Assembly: GCF_036924745.1 (NCBI RefSeq)
Contig: NZ_JAZHSD010000001.1
Coordinates: 2,046,001-2,110,000, forward strand
DNA length: 64,000 nucleotides
Reading direction: 5' to 3'
Origin: Bradyrhizobium sp. AZCC 1693
Lineage (GTDB): Bacteria; Pseudomonadota; Alphaproteobacteria; Rhizobiales; Xanthobacteraceae
The stretch's first letter is position 1; each line of letters starts with the position of its first letter. The notes under the pieces were generated by a model. It searched no databases and was not told where the DNA came from. It saw only the letters and a program-made list of their open reading frames with translations. Shown here in pieces: positions 1 through 9,450 of the stretch. Position numbers and translations under genes: made by a program.

Positions 1-408
1 GGCGAACAGTCCGGACACCGGATGCATCAAGAGGTTCTTCCAGACCAGCGCGCTCACGGTCGGCATCACGAAGAATGGTGCGATCACCATCAAGCGGACG
101 ATGCTGCGCCCGATCACCTGCTGATCGAGCAACAGCGCCAGCGGCGTGCCGAGCAGGATGGTGATTGCGAGCACCGATCCGACCAGCACAAGCGTGTTTC
201 GTAGTGCGGTCAGAAAAGCGGGGTCAGTGAGAAAGTATCGAAAGTTCTCCAGCCCGACGAAGCCCCAGGTTTCCGAATCGAGGAGGCTATAGCGCAGCGT
301 CGAGAAATAGATCGTCATGACGAGCGGGACGATCATCCAGATGAACAGCAATGCGACGGCCGGCGTCAGCAGAGCCCTTCCAAGGACCTGGGTTTGCTGC
401 GTCGCCAT
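1..408 (-). CDS. Polyol/sugar ABC transporter permease (partial, N-terminal part)
   Basis: Inner-membrane permease of a carbohydrate ABC importer (MalF/SmoF-like, binding-protein-dependent transport family). The window holds the first 136 codons; the C-terminal half, including the EAA loop that docks the ATPase, lies beyond the left edge. Seen: a short cytoplasmic start, a hydrophobic helix at about residues 14-35, a periplasmic loop with the motif GFVGLENFRYFLTDPAF that is typical of this family, and a second helix pair at about 70-110. The ATG is 76 bases downstream of the solute-binding protein gene on the same strand, so both are likely co-transcribed. Polyol specificity is inferred from the binding protein, not from this fragment. 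Confidence 0.88.
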   Translation of the reverse strand, partial: MATQQTQVLGRALLTPAVALLFIWMIVPLVMTIYFSTLRYSLLDSETWGFVGLENFRYFLTDPAFLTALRNTLVLVGSVLAITILLGTPLALLLDQQVIGRSIVRLMVIAPFFVMPTVSALVWKNLLMHPVSGLFA

Positions 409-484
409 CGCCGCCTCCTGCTATCTCTTGAAGGTGGCTGCCGTCCGTGCCGGGCCGGTCGGCAGCCAAGATTGGCGCGGCGCG

Positions 485-1798
485 CTATTTGATATAACCG
501 GCGCGCTTCATTTCGCGTTCGGTGGCTGTTTGCGCGGCTGCGAGTGCGGCGTCCACCGTCGAGGAACCGGCCAACGCCGCCGAGAATTGCTGGCCGACGC
601 TGGTGCCAATACCCTGGAATTCCGGAATCGCCGCGTATTGCACGCCGACATACGGCACCGGCTGCACACTCGGCTTGTTCGGATCGGCGGCATCGATCGA
701 TGCCAGCGTCAGCTTGGCAAACGGCGCGACCTTCAGATATTCCGGGTTCTGATAGAGCGATGTTCGCGTGCCGGGCGGTACGTTGGCCCATCCCTCCTTC
801 GAGGCAACGAGCTTGGTGTAATCCTTGCTGGTCGCCCAGGCGATGAACTTCTCGGCGGCGGCCGTCTTCTTCGAACCCGCGGGGATCGCGAGATTCCATG
901 CCCACAGCCAGTTGGCGTTCTTGCCGAGCCCCGCATTCGGCGCAAGCGCGAAGCCCACCTTGTCGGCCACCTTGGAATCCTTGGGGTTGGTGACAAAGGA
1001 GGCGGCCACCGTGGCATCGATCCACATCGCGCATTTGCCGGAGTTGAACAGCGCGAGGTTTTCATTGAAGCCGTTCGAGCTGGCGCCGGGAGGACCCGCA
1101 GCTTTCATCAGATCGACATAGGTCGAGAGCGTCTTCTTCCATTCCGGCTTGTCGAATTGCGGCTGCCACTTCTCATCGAACCAGCGCGCGCCGAACGAGT
1201 TCGACATCGCGGTCAGGAACGCCATGTTTTCGCCCCAGCCCGCCTTACCTCTCAGGCAGATGCCATACACGCCTTCGGATTTATCGGTGAGCTTCTTGGC
1301 CGCATCGATCACGAAATCCCAGGTCGGTTTTTCCGGCATCGACAAGCCGGCCTTCTGGAACAGGTCGGTGCGGTACATGACCATCGAACTCTCGCCGTAG
1401 AACGGTGCGGCGTACAGCTTGCCCGATGCCGAGACGGCGTCGCGGATCTTGGGAAGCAGGTCCGCGGTGTCATAGTCGGGTCCGAGATTGTCGAGCGGAA
1501 CGAGCCAGTTCTTCTTGGCCCAGATCGGAACCTCATAGGTGCCGATGGTCAGCACATCGAACTGTCCGCCCTTGGTCGCGATGTCGGTGGTGACGCGCTG
1601 GCGCAGCACGTTCTCTTCGAGGGTCACCCATTTGACGGTGATATCAGGGTTTTTGGCGGTGAATTCGCCGGTCAGCGCCTGCATCCGGATCATGTCGCCA
1701 TTGTTCACGGTGGCGATGGTCAGGGTTGTCTGTGCGATGGAAGGGGCTGCGCCCAACAAGGTAGCCGCGCCCAAGAGGGCGCTGAGGACGTGCTTCAC
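485..1798 (-). CDS. Polyol/sugar ABC transporter substrate-binding protein
   Basis: Periplasmic binding protein of family 1 (SBP_bac_1), 437 residues from the chosen start, most like the sorbitol/mannitol-binding SmoE group. A longer reading frame exists, but the GTG at 1798 is preceded by an AGGGAGG ribosome-binding site and begins a clear signal peptide (VKHVLSALLG..., cleavage near APSIAQ). Mature-domain features include TIATVNNGDMIRMQALTGEF at the N terminus and FDVLTIGTYEVPIWAKKNWL. It sits upstream of the permease and downstream of a SorC regulator, which fits a regulated polyol uptake operon. Substrate is inferred from family resemblance only; another sugar or sugar alcohol remains possible. 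Confidence 0.9.
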   Translation of the reverse strand: MKHVLSALLGAATLLGAAPSIAQTTLTIATVNNGDMIRMQALTGEFTAKNPDITVKWVTLEENVLRQRVTTDIATKGGQFDVLTIGTYEVPIWAKKNWLVPLDNLGPDYDTADLLPKIRDAVSASGKLYAAPFYGESSMVMYRTDLFQKAGLSMPEKPTWDFVIDAAKKLTDKSEGVYGICLRGKAGWGENMAFLTAMSNSFGARWFDEKWQPQFDKPEWKKTLSTYVDLMKAAGPPGASSNGFNENLALFNSGKCAMWIDATVAASFVTNPKDSKVADKVGFALAPNAGLGKNANWLWAWNLAIPAGSKKTAAAEKFIAWATSKDYTKLVASKEGWANVPPGTRTSLYQNPEYLKVAPFAKLTLASIDAADPNKPSVQPVPYVGVQYAAIPEFQGIGTSVGQQFSAALAGSSTVDAALAAAQTATEREMKRAGYIK

Positions 1799-1996
1799 GG
1801 TAACCTCCCTTATTGACATTGAGCATATGCCCACGCCTTGCAATTATGTTCACACCGAGTCCGGGGGTTGTCAAGGATCGGAATCGCACTTCTGTACGAA
1901 CTCGCAAGAACTGGCGGACATGGTTCGATGGGCCCGCATGCCCGAATCGGCGGCGGGAGACCCGCGCGCGACGAGGCCGAAAGCCCGGTCAGCTAG

Positions 1997-2950
1997 CTAC
2001 GTTTTGAGGATCGCGCCCGCCGTCGCCTCGTCGGTGATCAGCCCGTTGAGGAGCCGCCCCTTCAGCGCCGCCCTGATGGCCGAAACCTTGGCACGACCGA
2101 CCGCCGCTCCGATGGTCAGGGCCTCGGCAGGTACCTGCGGTGGAATGCTGGTGAGGCGAAGGTTCGTCCCGCCCTTGATGAGGCGCCCCTCCTCGTCGAA
2201 TGCCCAGCCGATCAGTTCGCCAACGGCGCCCAGCCGCATCATCTCAAGCAGCTCTTCGCGCGAGACGAAACCGTCAACATGGACTTGCGCCTGCCGATCC
2301 ATCTGCCCGATCCCGACAAGCCGCAGGTCGGCCTTGGCGGCGACCGCTCTCACCCTGGCGATCGGATCTATCTTGAGCATCTGGTCGCGCTCGCGCTCGG
2401 ACGACATCAGAAACGGCAGCGGCATCGGATAGTGCCGCGCCTTGGTCCGGTCGGCGAGACGGCCGACGGTGTCGAAGAAGCTGGCCGAGCCGTCGGCCGA
2501 AATGTTTCCGACCAGCGACACGATCTGATGGTTCGGACAATCGATTGGAGACACGCGCTCGACGGCAGCCCGCACCGCTCTCCCGGTGCCAAGCGCCACG
2601 ATCGTCGGCTTCTCGGCCCGCAACGTCGATTCCAGGATGTTGGCGGCGCGCTCGGCAATTCCAGCGGCCGACAGCGGCGCGGCGGGGTCGGTCGGCACGA
2701 CTTCGCAGTAGGCGAGATGAAACAAATCTTTCAGGCGTGCCGCTAATTCCATGCATGCAGCGATCGGGTGCTCGAGGCGGAAGGTAATCAGGCGTTCGGC
2801 AAGGCACAGCGAAACCAGGCGCTGCGCGGAGGCGCGCGAAACCTGAAGCATTTTGGCAATCTCGTCCTGGGTGTGACCGGCAATGAAATAGAGCCAGCCT
2901 GCCCGCGCGGCTTCGTCCAGACGCGACTTCTCGTTATCGGATGCTGCCAT
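1997..2950 (-). CDS. SorC/DeoR-family sugar-responsive transcriptional regulator
   Basis: Cytoplasmic repressor/activator of 317 residues. An N-terminal helix-turn-helix at about 20-60 (AGHTQDEIAKMLQVSRASAQ) is followed by a SorC-type sugar-phosphate-binding domain (about 65-315) with the phosphate-contact stretch IVALGTGRAVRAAVE. It probably senses a phosphorylated or free polyol and controls the transporter downstream on the same strand. Its ATG overlaps the stop of the HAD phosphatase gene (ATGA-type overlap at 2948-2952), so the two are translationally coupled. A 198-bp gap separates it from the transporter genes, which leaves room for a separate, regulated promoter there. Confidence 0.9.
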   Translation of the reverse strand: MAASDNEKSRLDEAARAGWLYFIAGHTQDEIAKMLQVSRASAQRLVSLCLAERLITFRLEHPIAACMELAARLKDLFHLAYCEVVPTDPAAPLSAAGIAERAANILESTLRAEKPTIVALGTGRAVRAAVERVSPIDCPNHQIVSLVGNISADGSASFFDTVGRLADRTKARHYPMPLPFLMSSERERDQMLKIDPIARVRAVAAKADLRLVGIGQMDRQAQVHVDGFVSREELLEMMRLGAVGELIGWAFDEEGRLIKGGTNLRLTSIPPQVPAEALTIGAAVGRAKVSAIRAALKGRLLNGLITDEATAGAILKT

Positions 2951-3612
2951 CAGTCTCCTTGCCGATCCGTCCAGAATTCCGCCATTCGTCCGAACACGCG
3001 ATCGGCCCCCGCTTCGCGCAGAATGGCCTTGCCGTCACGCGATTGATAGTGGCTGCCTCCGACAAATCCCCAAACGGTCATGCCGGCAGCCTTGCCCGCC
3101 TTGACGCCGCTGACGCTGTCCTCGATCACGAGGGTACGACCTGGATCTATCTGCATCCTCTCGGCTGCGTAGAGGAAGAGGTCGGGCGCCGGTTTGCCGC
3201 GTTTCACCATTTGTGAGGTATAGAGACGCGTGTCGAAATGCGGCGTGAGGCCGGTCAATGAGAGCGAGAAGGACACCCGGTCGACATCGCTGGACGAGGC
3301 AACACAATGCGGGATTTGCAAGTCTTGCAGTACAGAGTTCACCCCTTCGATTGGGCTAAGCGACGAGAGAAAAGCAGCTCGAACCCCCGCCCTCAGCTCG
3401 GCCGCAAATTGCTCGGGAATCAAACGTCCCAACGCTTCATAATGTTCGAAGACTGCGGTCAGGTTTCGTCCAAGGAACAGATCAAGCGCCTGATCGACGT
3501 CAAGGCTGATGCCGTATCCCGCCAACGTGTCGGAGAGACAGCGACAACTCAGCACCTCGCTATCGACCAGTACGCCGTCGCAGTCGAAAATGATGAGCTC
3601 GGGCCTGATCAT
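2950..3612 (-). CDS. HAD-superfamily phosphatase (beta-phosphoglucomutase/phosphoglycolate-phosphatase-like)
   Basis: Soluble HAD subfamily IA hydrolase, 220 residues. Motif I is FDCDGVLVDSE at residues 9-19, with the nucleophile Asp and the acid Asp two residues on. The cap domain follows. Motif II is at CVASSSD and motif IV at VIEDSVSGVKAGKAAGM. Proteins of this class dephosphorylate small sugar phosphates or interconvert them. In polyol operons they probably act on a sugar or polyol phosphate, which is inference. It is the first gene of the leftward operon, overlapping the SorC regulator by a few bases. Start chosen at the ATG three residues before the conserved PELIIFDCDG. Confidence 0.9.
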   Translation of the reverse strand: MIRPELIIFDCDGVLVDSEVLSCRCLSDTLAGYGISLDVDQALDLFLGRNLTAVFEHYEALGRLIPEQFAAELRAGVRAAFLSSLSPIEGVNSVLQDLQIPHCVASSSDVDRVSFSLSLTGLTPHFDTRLYTSQMVKRGKPAPDLFLYAAERMQIDPGRTLVIEDSVSGVKAGKAAGMTVWGFVGGSHYQSRDGKAILREAGADRVFGRMAEFWTDRQGD

Positions 3613-4077
3613 CGCAAGTTTTCCCGATCCAACCAGAGCATATACTCAAGAAATGGGCAATAACTCTCCCCTTATTTCACCAGGGCGCACTTCACCGCCT
3701 ATCTCGGTTCGCCCACCTTTGATCTGAAGGTCAGCGGGGCGTCCCGCGAAACCGCAAGTCTCAGGGATGCAGAGTCTGGTTGGGTGAGACGTGGATGCCG
3801 TGAGCGACGAGCTATCTGGTGTTCGCCTGACCAGCCAATTCGGCTGTGATTGCTCAACGACCTTGCATACAATTCGACAATAATGCCTTCCGTTTAGGCA
3901 ACCAACTTGCTGCACAAGATTCAATCTATCGACTATATCGAAATGATTTCAAACAGTTACAACGAAATGTTCACTGAGAAATCTCTGGCACGAACATTGC
4001 GACATCCCTCCTGAGCTCCGCCGTTTCGGCGCGGCTGCGCAATAGCGGGCGACCCACGCGCCCAGAGGGAGCAGGCA
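3613..4077. other. Intergenic regulatory region between polyol and nucleobase-transport operons
   Basis: This 465-bp stretch separates divergent operons and has no convincing reading frame. It is visibly more AT-rich than its flanks between about 3860 and 3980. The right end carries the sigma-54-type promoter listed separately and a good ribosome-binding site (GAGGGAG) just before 4078. I looked for paired NtrC-type half-sites (TGCAC spaced from GTGCA) and saw no clean pair. A single TGCTGCAC half-site-like string near 3910 is not enough to call. Confidence 0.6.
3986..4000 (+). promoter_or_regulatory. Sigma-54 (RpoN) promoter, -24/-12 elements
   Basis: The string TGGCACGAACATTGC matches the RpoN consensus TGGCACG-N4-TTGC at every defined position, with the invariant GG and GC correctly spaced. 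It lies 78 bases before the ATG of the BMP-family binding protein. Transcription would start near 4012 and leave a leader of about 66 nt containing a GAGGGAG ribosome-binding site. Sigma-54 promoters need an activator ATPase such as NtrC, so the operon is probably switched on by nitrogen limitation. The activator is inferred. Confidence 0.8.
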
Positions 4078-5190
4078 ATGGATTTTGGCAGGATTTCTCG
4101 ACGGCATTTGTTGCAAGGCGGCGCGGCGCTGACGCTTGGTTCGGTGCTTGGTGCGCGTTCGGCGCTGGCAGCCGATACCACGATCGGCTTCATCTATGTC
4201 GGGTCGCGCGACGACTACGGCTACAACCAGGCACATGCGCAAGGTGCTGCGGCGCTGAAGAAGCTACCCGGCCTCAAGGTGGTCGAGGAAGAGAAAGTCC
4301 CGGAAACCGACGCGGTCGAAAAGACCATGGAGTCGATGATCAATCTCGACGGCGTCTCCCTGCTCTTCCCGACATCGTTCGGATACTACAACCCGCACAT
4401 GATCAAGATGGCCAAGAAGTTTCCAAAACTGCGCTTCGAGCATTGCGGCGGGTTGTGGAGCGACAAGGATCCCACGAATGCCGGCAGCTATTTTGGCTAT
4501 ATCGACGAGGCACAATACATCTCGGGCATTGTCGCCGGCTATTCGACCAAGAGCGGCAAACTCGGCTTCGTCGCGGCGAAACCGATCCCGCAGGTGCTGC
4601 GCAATATCAACGCTTTCACGCTGGGCGCCAGGCTCGCCAACCCGAAGGCGACCACGCAGGTGATCTTCACCGGCGACTGGTCAATGCCGGTCAAGGAAGC
4701 CGAAGCCACCAACAGTCTGATCGACCAGGGCGTCGATGTTCTTACCTGCCATGTCGACGGCCCGAAGACGATGGTCGAGAATGCCGCCCGCCGCGGCGCG
4801 ATGGTTTGCGGCTATCACGTCAACCAGTCGCCGCTCGCGCCGAAAGCCTACCTCACGGGCGCGGAGTGGAACTGGGAGGCGCTGTATCCAAAGTTCGTCA
4901 AGATGATCGCCGCCGGCGAAGCAATTCCGAACTTCTATCGCGGCGGCCTCAAGGAAGAGATCGTGAAATGCTCGCCCTATGGCGAGGCGGTCTCGGTTGA
5001 AGCACGCAAGCACGCCGACGACATCAAGGCAAAGTTCCTGTCCGCCGAGGGCTACACCATCTTCAAGGGCCCGATCATGGACAACAAGGGCAAGGCGGTC
5101 ATTACCGCCGGCACTGATCGCGGCCAGAAGGATCCTGAGCTGGAGAAGATGGACTATCTGGTCGAGGGCGTGCTCGGAGCGACTTCGTGA
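4078..5190 (+). CDS. BMP-family nucleobase/nucleoside ABC transporter substrate-binding protein (system 1)
   Basis: Periplasmic receptor of the basic-membrane-protein (PnrA/BmpA, Med) family, 370 residues. The N terminus has a twin-arginine-type signal (ISRRHLLQGGAALTLGS) ending near ARSALAAD, so export may be by Tat. Family landmarks are IGFIYVGSRDDYGYNQAHAQ at the start of the fold and SLLFPTSFGYY and GVDVLTCHVDGP later. Relatives bind purine nucleosides or nucleobases. It is the first gene after a sigma-54 promoter, and its stop overlaps the GTG of the next permease. The exact ligand cannot be read from sequence; the neighbouring enzymes point to purines or small N-rich compounds. Confidence 0.92.
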   Translation: MDFGRISRRHLLQGGAALTLGSVLGARSALAADTTIGFIYVGSRDDYGYNQAHAQGAAALKKLPGLKVVEEEKVPETDAVEKTMESMINLDGVSLLFPTSFGYYNPHMIKMAKKFPKLRFEHCGGLWSDKDPTNAGSYFGYIDEAQYISGIVAGYSTKSGKLGFVAAKPIPQVLRNINAFTLGARLANPKATTQVIFTGDWSMPVKEAEATNSLIDQGVDVLTCHVDGPKTMVENAARRGAMVCGYHVNQSPLAPKAYLTGAEWNWEALYPKFVKMIAAGEAIPNFYRGGLKEEIVKCSPYGEAVSVEARKHADDIKAKFLSAEGYTIFKGPIMDNKGKAVITAGTDRGQKDPELEKMDYLVEGVLGATS

Positions 5191-6296
5191 CCACTGACAC
5201 GGCTGATCCGGTGGAAGCGGTCGGAGTTGCTCCGGCCGCCGATGCCGGCTTCCTCCAACGCTACGGTGCGACCATCGAATACATCCTGATACCCGGCGCG
5301 GCGCTGGTCGGCGCGCTCGCCGTATTCGGCATCTTCGTGGCCTTGTTCGGCAAGAACCCGCTCGATCTGTATTTCTACATGTACCAGGGCGCGTTTGGAA
5401 CCTGGTTCTCCTGGCAGAATACGCTGACGCGCGCCGCGCCCCTGATCCTGACGGCGCTATGCACCGCGCTGCCCGCGCAGCTCGGCATGGTCATCATCGG
5501 CGGTGAAGGCGCGCTGCTGATCGGCGCACTGTCGGCCACTTCGGTGGCACTGGCCATGCCATGGGCGCCGCCGCTAGTCGTGCAGATCGCGATGGTTTGC
5601 GCCGGTGTAGTCGGCGGCGGTCTCTGGATCACGCTTGCGGGGGCGCTTCGGCAGTATCGTGGCGTCAACGAAACGATTTCCAGTTTGCTTCTGGTTTACA
5701 TTGGCCTTGCGATCCTCAATCATCTGGTCGAGGGCGCGATGCGGGACTCCGCCAGCCTCAACAAGCCTTCGACGCGGGAAATCGGCGCCGCCAACATGAT
5801 CGGCACGATCCCTGGCACCGACATCCATTGGGGCCTGGTCTTCGGCCTTTTCGCGGCGGTCGCATCCTACATCCTGATCTATCACACCGTGTTCGGCTTC
5901 GCCGCACGGGTGGCCGGCGGCAACATCCGCGCCGCAAAGATCGTCGGGCTCGGCGTCGGCAAACTGATCCTGTCGGTGTGTTTCCTCGCCGGCGGCGCGG
6001 CCGGGCTCGCGGGCATGGTCGAAGTCGCCGCCGTCCAGGGCCGCACCAACGCCAATCTCGCCGCCGGCTACGGCTTTACCGGCATCCTCGTAGCCTTCCT
6101 CGCGCGACACAATCCGCTCGCGATCATCCCCGTCGCGATCCTGCTTGGCGGCATCAGCGCCAGCGGCGGCCTGCTGCAGCGCCGGCTCGGTCTGCCTGAC
6201 GCGTCGGTGCTGGTCCTGCAGGGCATCATCTTCGTCTTTGTGCTCGCCAGCGACGCGCTGTACGGCCGCATCGGCTTTCTGAAAGGAAAGTCCTGA
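5187..6296 (+). CDS. BMP-type ABC transporter permease 1 (system 1)
   Basis: Integral membrane subunit of the branched-chain/BPD_transp_2 permease class, 369 residues with about nine to ten hydrophobic segments. A cytoplasmic N-terminal tail of about 30 residues precedes the first helix. Landmarks are the loop GMVIIGGEGALLIGALSATS (about 96-115), VNETISSLLLVYIGLAI, and near the C terminus GYGFTGILVAFLARHNPLA. Start is the GTG at 5187, whose TGA overlap with the binding-protein stop (GTGA) indicates translational coupling. It pairs with the next gene to form the channel, driven by the double ATPase at 7918-9450. Confidence 0.92.
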   Translation: MTTDTADPVEAVGVAPAADAGFLQRYGATIEYILIPGAALVGALAVFGIFVALFGKNPLDLYFYMYQGAFGTWFSWQNTLTRAAPLILTALCTALPAQLGMVIIGGEGALLIGALSATSVALAMPWAPPLVVQIAMVCAGVVGGGLWITLAGALRQYRGVNETISSLLLVYIGLAILNHLVEGAMRDSASLNKPSTREIGAANMIGTIPGTDIHWGLVFGLFAAVASYILIYHTVFGFAARVAGGNIRAAKIVGLGVGKLILSVCFLAGGAAGLAGMVEVAAVQGRTNANLAAGYGFTGILVAFLARHNPLAIIPVAILLGGISASGGLLQRRLGLPDASVLVLQGIIFVFVLASDALYGRIGFLKGKS

Positions 6297-6297
6297 C

Positions 6298-7224
6298 ATG
6301 GCGGATGGATCGATCGGGCTCTGGACGGTGCCGCTCGCCGTGTTCGGCGGTGCGATCCGCGTCTCCACGCCGTTTCTGTTCGTCAGCCTCGGCGAATGCA
6401 TCACCGAACGCTCCGGTCGCATCAATCTCGGCCTCGAGGGCACGCTGATCATGGGCGCGATGAGCGCCTACGGCATCTCCTATCTCTCGGGCTCGCCCTG
6501 GCTTGGCGTGCTGGCGGCCGGCATCACGGGCGCCCTGCTCGGCGCGCTCCATGCCGGCATTTGCTCGCTGCCGCGGGTGAACGACATTGCCGTCGGTATC
6601 GCACTGATGCTTTTCGGCACCGGGCTGGCGTTCTATCTCGGCAAAACGTTGATCGAACCGACCGCCGCGCGCCTGCCGGCGATTGATTTCGGCTGGTGGA
6701 GCGACATTCCCCAGGTGCGAGCGGCGCTCCGGATCAATGTGCTGTTCCTGATCGGGGTGGCGATCGCGCCGATTTTGTTTTGGGCGTTCCGAACCACACG
6801 CTGGGGCCTGTTGATCCGCACCGCCGGGGAAAGCTCTGATGCCGCGCGCGCCATGGGTTATTCCGTGCTGTGGATTCGGCTGCGCGCCACCATGGTCGGC
6901 GGCTTTCTCGCCGGCATCGGCGGTTCGTTCCTGTCGCTGTTTTATCCTGGAAGCTGGAACGAGGGCCTCTCCTCAGGACAAGGCATCACCGCGGTAGCGC
7001 TGGTGATCTTCGCGCGATGGGATCCGATGCTGTGCCTGTGGGCGTCGCTCGCGTTCGGCGGTGCGGCCGCCCTTGGGCCCGCGCTGCAATCGGTCGGCGT
7101 CACCTCCGGCTATCACCTGTTCAACGCCGCGCCGTACATCCTGACGCTGGCGATCATGATCATCACCTGTTCGCCGAAGCGCACGTTGACCGGCGCGCCG
7201 GCCGAACTGTCCATCACCCGATAG
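6298..7224 (+). CDS. BMP-type ABC transporter permease 2 (system 1)
   Basis: Second membrane subunit, 308 residues, same permease class as the preceding gene but shorter and without the N-terminal tail. Typical motifs are [20 protein letters not shown] (about 31-50), [20 protein letters not shown] and [20 protein letters not shown], the last being the cytoplasmic coupling loop. The start is one base after the previous stop. The gene order of permease, permease, hydrolase, ATPase is unusual, because ATPase and permeases are normally adjacent; here the BiuH-like gene sits between them. Confidence 0.92.
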   Translation: MADGSIGLWTVPLAVFGGAIRVSTPFLFVSLGECITERSGRINLGLEGTLIMGAMSAYGISYLSGSPWLGVLAAGITGALLGALHAGICSLPRVNDIAVGIALMLFGTGLAFYLGKTLIEPTAARLPAIDFGWWSDIPQVRAALRINVLFLIGVAIAPILFWAFRTTRWGLLIRTAGESSDAARAMGYSVLWIRLRATMVGGFLAGIGGSFLSLFYPGSWNEGLSSGQGITAVALVIFARWDPMLCLWASLAFGGAAALGPALQSVGVTSGYHLFNAAPYILTLAIMIITCSPKRTLTGAPAELSITR

Positions 7225-7237
7225 GCGGGAGCGAACC

Positions 7238-7921
7238 ATGCCCGAGCGCTATATCAAATCCGAACCCTACGCGTGGCCCTATAATGGCGATCTGCGCCCG
7301 CAAAACACTGCGCTCATCATCATCGACATGCAGACCGATTTCTGCGGCGTCGGCGGCTATGTCGACAAGATGGGATACGACCTGTCGCTGACCCGCGCGC
7401 CGATAGAACCGATCAAGCGGCTGCTCGCCGTCATGCGCGGGCAAGGTTTTCACATCATCCACACCCGCGAAGGACATCGGCCTGATCTCACCGACCTGCC
7501 CGCCAACAAGCAGTGGCGCTCGCGGCAGATCGGCGCCGGGATCGGCGATCCCGGCCCATGCGGCCGCGTGCTGGTGCGCGGCGAACCCGGCTGGGAGATC
7601 ATTCCCGATCTTGCGCCGCTGCCAAGCGAACCCATCATCGACAAGCCCGGCAAGGGATCGTTCTGCGCCACCGACCTCGAGCTGATGCTGCGGCTGCGCG
7701 GCATCGAGAATATCGTACTGACAGGCATCACCACCGACGTCTGCGTCCATACCACGATGCGGGAAGCCAACGATCGCGGCTTCGAATGCGTCCTGATCGA
7801 GGATTGCTGTGCCGCGACCGACAAGAGCAACCACGACCACGCGCTGAAAATGATCAAGATGCAGGGCGGCGTGTTCGGCGCGGTCGCGACGTCAGCGGCG
7901 CTGATCGGAGCGCTGTCGTGA
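7238..7921 (+). CDS. Isochorismatase-family cysteine hydrolase, biuret hydrolase (BiuH)-like
   Basis: Cytoplasmic amidohydrolase of the cysteine-hydrolase superfamily, 227 residues. The catalytic triad is intact: Asp30 in [11 protein letters not shown], Lys136 in [10 protein letters not shown], and Cys169 in [11 protein letters not shown]. From memory, the N-terminal EPYAWPYNG, the [17 protein letters not shown] stretch and the [13 protein letters not shown] loop closely match Rhizobium biuret hydrolase, which splits biuret to allophanate and ammonia. Triad spacing equals that enzyme with a constant offset of six. The ribosome-binding site is GGCGGGAG. It lies inside a nucleobase transporter operon, so a ureide or pyrimidine-ring breakdown product is an alternative substrate. 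The family call is firm; biuret as substrate is likely but unproven. Confidence 0.85.
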   Translation: MPERYIKSEPYAWPYNGDLRPQNTALIIIDMQTDFCGVGGYVDKMGYDLSLTRAPIEPIKRLLAVMRGQGFHIIHTREGHRPDLTDLPANKQWRSRQIGAGIGDPGPCGRVLVRGEPGWEIIPDLAPLPSEPIIDKPGKGSFCATDLELMLRLRGIENIVLTGITTDVCVHTTMREANDRGFECVLIEDCCAATDKSNHDHALKMIKMQGGVFGAVATSAALIGALS

Positions 7922-9450
7922 TTATCGGCGAGACGCCGTTACCCAGCGGGGCGCTCGGCGTCGACGCCATCGCCATGACCATGCGGTTCGGCGACTTCAC
8001 CGCGCTCGATAACGTCGAACTCAAGGTTAGGCCGGGCTCGTTCCATGCATTGCTCGGCGAGAACGGCGCCGGCAAGAGCACACTGGTGAAATGCATCATG
8101 GGCTACTACCACCCGAGCGAGGGCGACATTCTGGTGGGCGGCCGCGAACAGGCGATTGCCAACCCCAAGGACGCGCACGCGCTCGGGCTCGGCATGGTCT
8201 ACCAGCACTTCACGCTGGTGCCGGCAATGACGGTCGCCGAAAACCTGGTGCTGGCGCGCGACGACGTGCCTGCGATCGTCGACTGGTCAAAGGAAAAGAA
8301 GGCGCTGGAAGCGTTTTTGGCGCGGATGCCGTTCAAGGTGCCGCTCAACGCAAAGGTGTCCGACATTTCGGCCGGCGAGCGCCAAAAGTGCGAGATCCTC
8401 AAGCAGCTTTATTTGAAGCGGCGCTTTCTCATCCTCGACGAGCCGACATCGGTGCTGACGCCGGGCGAAGCCGACGAGGTGCTGGGCATGCTGCGCGCCA
8501 TGGTCGTGGCGAGCGATCTCACCATCCTGATGATCACGCACAAATTCCGTGAAGTGATGGCCTTTGCCGACGACGTAACCATCCTGCGCCGGGGCAAACT
8601 TGCCGGGCACGGCAAGGTCGCGGATCTCACGCCTGACGATATGGCCCGCACCATGATCGGCGCCGAGCAACTGACGGTGCAGCCGCCACGGGTCGGCGAA
8701 GTCGGGGAAACCCGGCTTGAACTCAGCAAGCTCACCGCGCTCGACGATGCCGGGGCGATCGCCGTCCACGACGTATCGCTCACCGTGCGCGGCGGCGAGA
8801 TCGTCGGCATTGCGGGCGTCTCCGGCAACGGCCAGCGGCAGCTTGTCGAAGTGCTGGCCGGCCAGCGCGAGGCCGAAAGCGGCGAGGTCCGCGTCCGCGG
8901 CGATCTCTATCACGCAAGCCGCGAAGAGATGCGCCGGCACAAGATGTCGCTGCTCCCCGAGGAGCCCTTGAAGAACGCCTGCGTCGGCGGCATGAGCGTC
9001 GCCGACAACATCGCGTTCCGTGAATTCGACCGTGCGCCGTTTGCCAAAAGCGGCTGGTGGCTCAACCGGTCAGCCTTCCGCAAGGATGCCGAGCGCAAGA
9101 TCGGGCTATACAAGATCAAGACCCGCACGCCGGACACGCCAATCTCGGCACTTTCGGGCGGCAATGTGCAGCGCGCGGTGTTGGCGCGGGAACTCGGCGG
9201 CGAGGTCGAGGTGCTGATCGCCGCCAATCCCTGCTTCGGGCTCGATTTCGCCGCCGTCGCCCAGATCCACGCCGAGATCATGGCGACCCGCAACCGTGGC
9301 GCGGCGGTGCTTTTGGTCAGCGAGGATCTCGACGAACTGCTCGAATTGTCGGATCGTCTGATCGTGATGTTTCATGGTAAGTTCGTTCACGAGGCCCGCG
9401 CCAGCGAGGCCAACCTCACCGAAATCGGGCGACACATGGCGGGGCATTGA
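7918..9450 (+). CDS. BMP-type ABC transporter double ATP-binding protein (system 1)
   Basis: Cytoplasmic energising subunit with two nucleotide-binding domains, 510 residues. Domain 1 has Walker [10 protein letters not shown] (about 53-61), signature [12 protein letters not shown], Walker [14 protein letters not shown] and switch histidine in MITHKF. Domain 2 is degenerate, as usual for this class: a P-loop-like [16 protein letters not shown], signature ALSGGNVQR, and a Walker B-like [11 protein letters not shown] lacking the catalytic glutamate. Start chosen at GTG 7918, which overlaps the BiuH-like stop (GTGA); a longer upstream frame reads across the hydrolase gene and is not real. Its stop overlaps the deaminase ATG. 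Confidence 0.93.
   Translation: MIIGETPLPSGALGVDAIAMTMRFGDFTALDNVELKVRPGSFHALLGENGAGKSTLVKCIMGYYHPSEGDILVGGREQAIANPKDAHALGLGMVYQHFTLVPAMTVAENLVLARDDVPAIVDWSKEKKALEAFLARMPFKVPLNAKVSDISAGERQKCEILKQLYLKRRFLILDEPTSVLTPGEADEVLGMLRAMVVASDLTILMITHKFREVMAFADDVTILRRGKLAGHGKVADLTPDDMARTMIGAEQLTVQPPRVGEVGETRLELSKLTALDDAGAIAVHDVSLTVRGGEIVGIAGVSGNGQRQLVEVLAGQREAESGEVRVRGDLYHASREEMRRHKMSLLPEEPLKNACVGGMSVADNIAFREFDRAPFAKSGWWLNRSAFRKDAERKIGLYKIKTRTPDTPISALSGGNVQRAVLARELGGEVEVLIAANPCFGLDFAAVAQIHAEIMATRNRGAAVLLVSEDLDELLELSDRLIVMFHGKFVHEARASEANLTEIGRHMAGH

Noticed and set aside
317..1816. 499-codon plus-strand frame opposite the polyol-binding protein
   Set aside because: It mirrors a clear solute-binding protein on the other strand; its product is Arg/Gly-rich with no domain. 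Long antisense frames are expected in GC-rich DNA.
3840..3960. Possible NtrC binding sites upstream of the sigma-54 promoter
   Set aside because: Only isolated half-site-like strings are visible; no spaced dyad could be supported by eye.
7513..7917. Upstream extension of the system 1 ATPase frame through the BiuH-like gene
   Set aside because: The extra 135 residues are an out-of-frame reading of the hydrolase; GTG at 7918 with stop overlap is the natural start.
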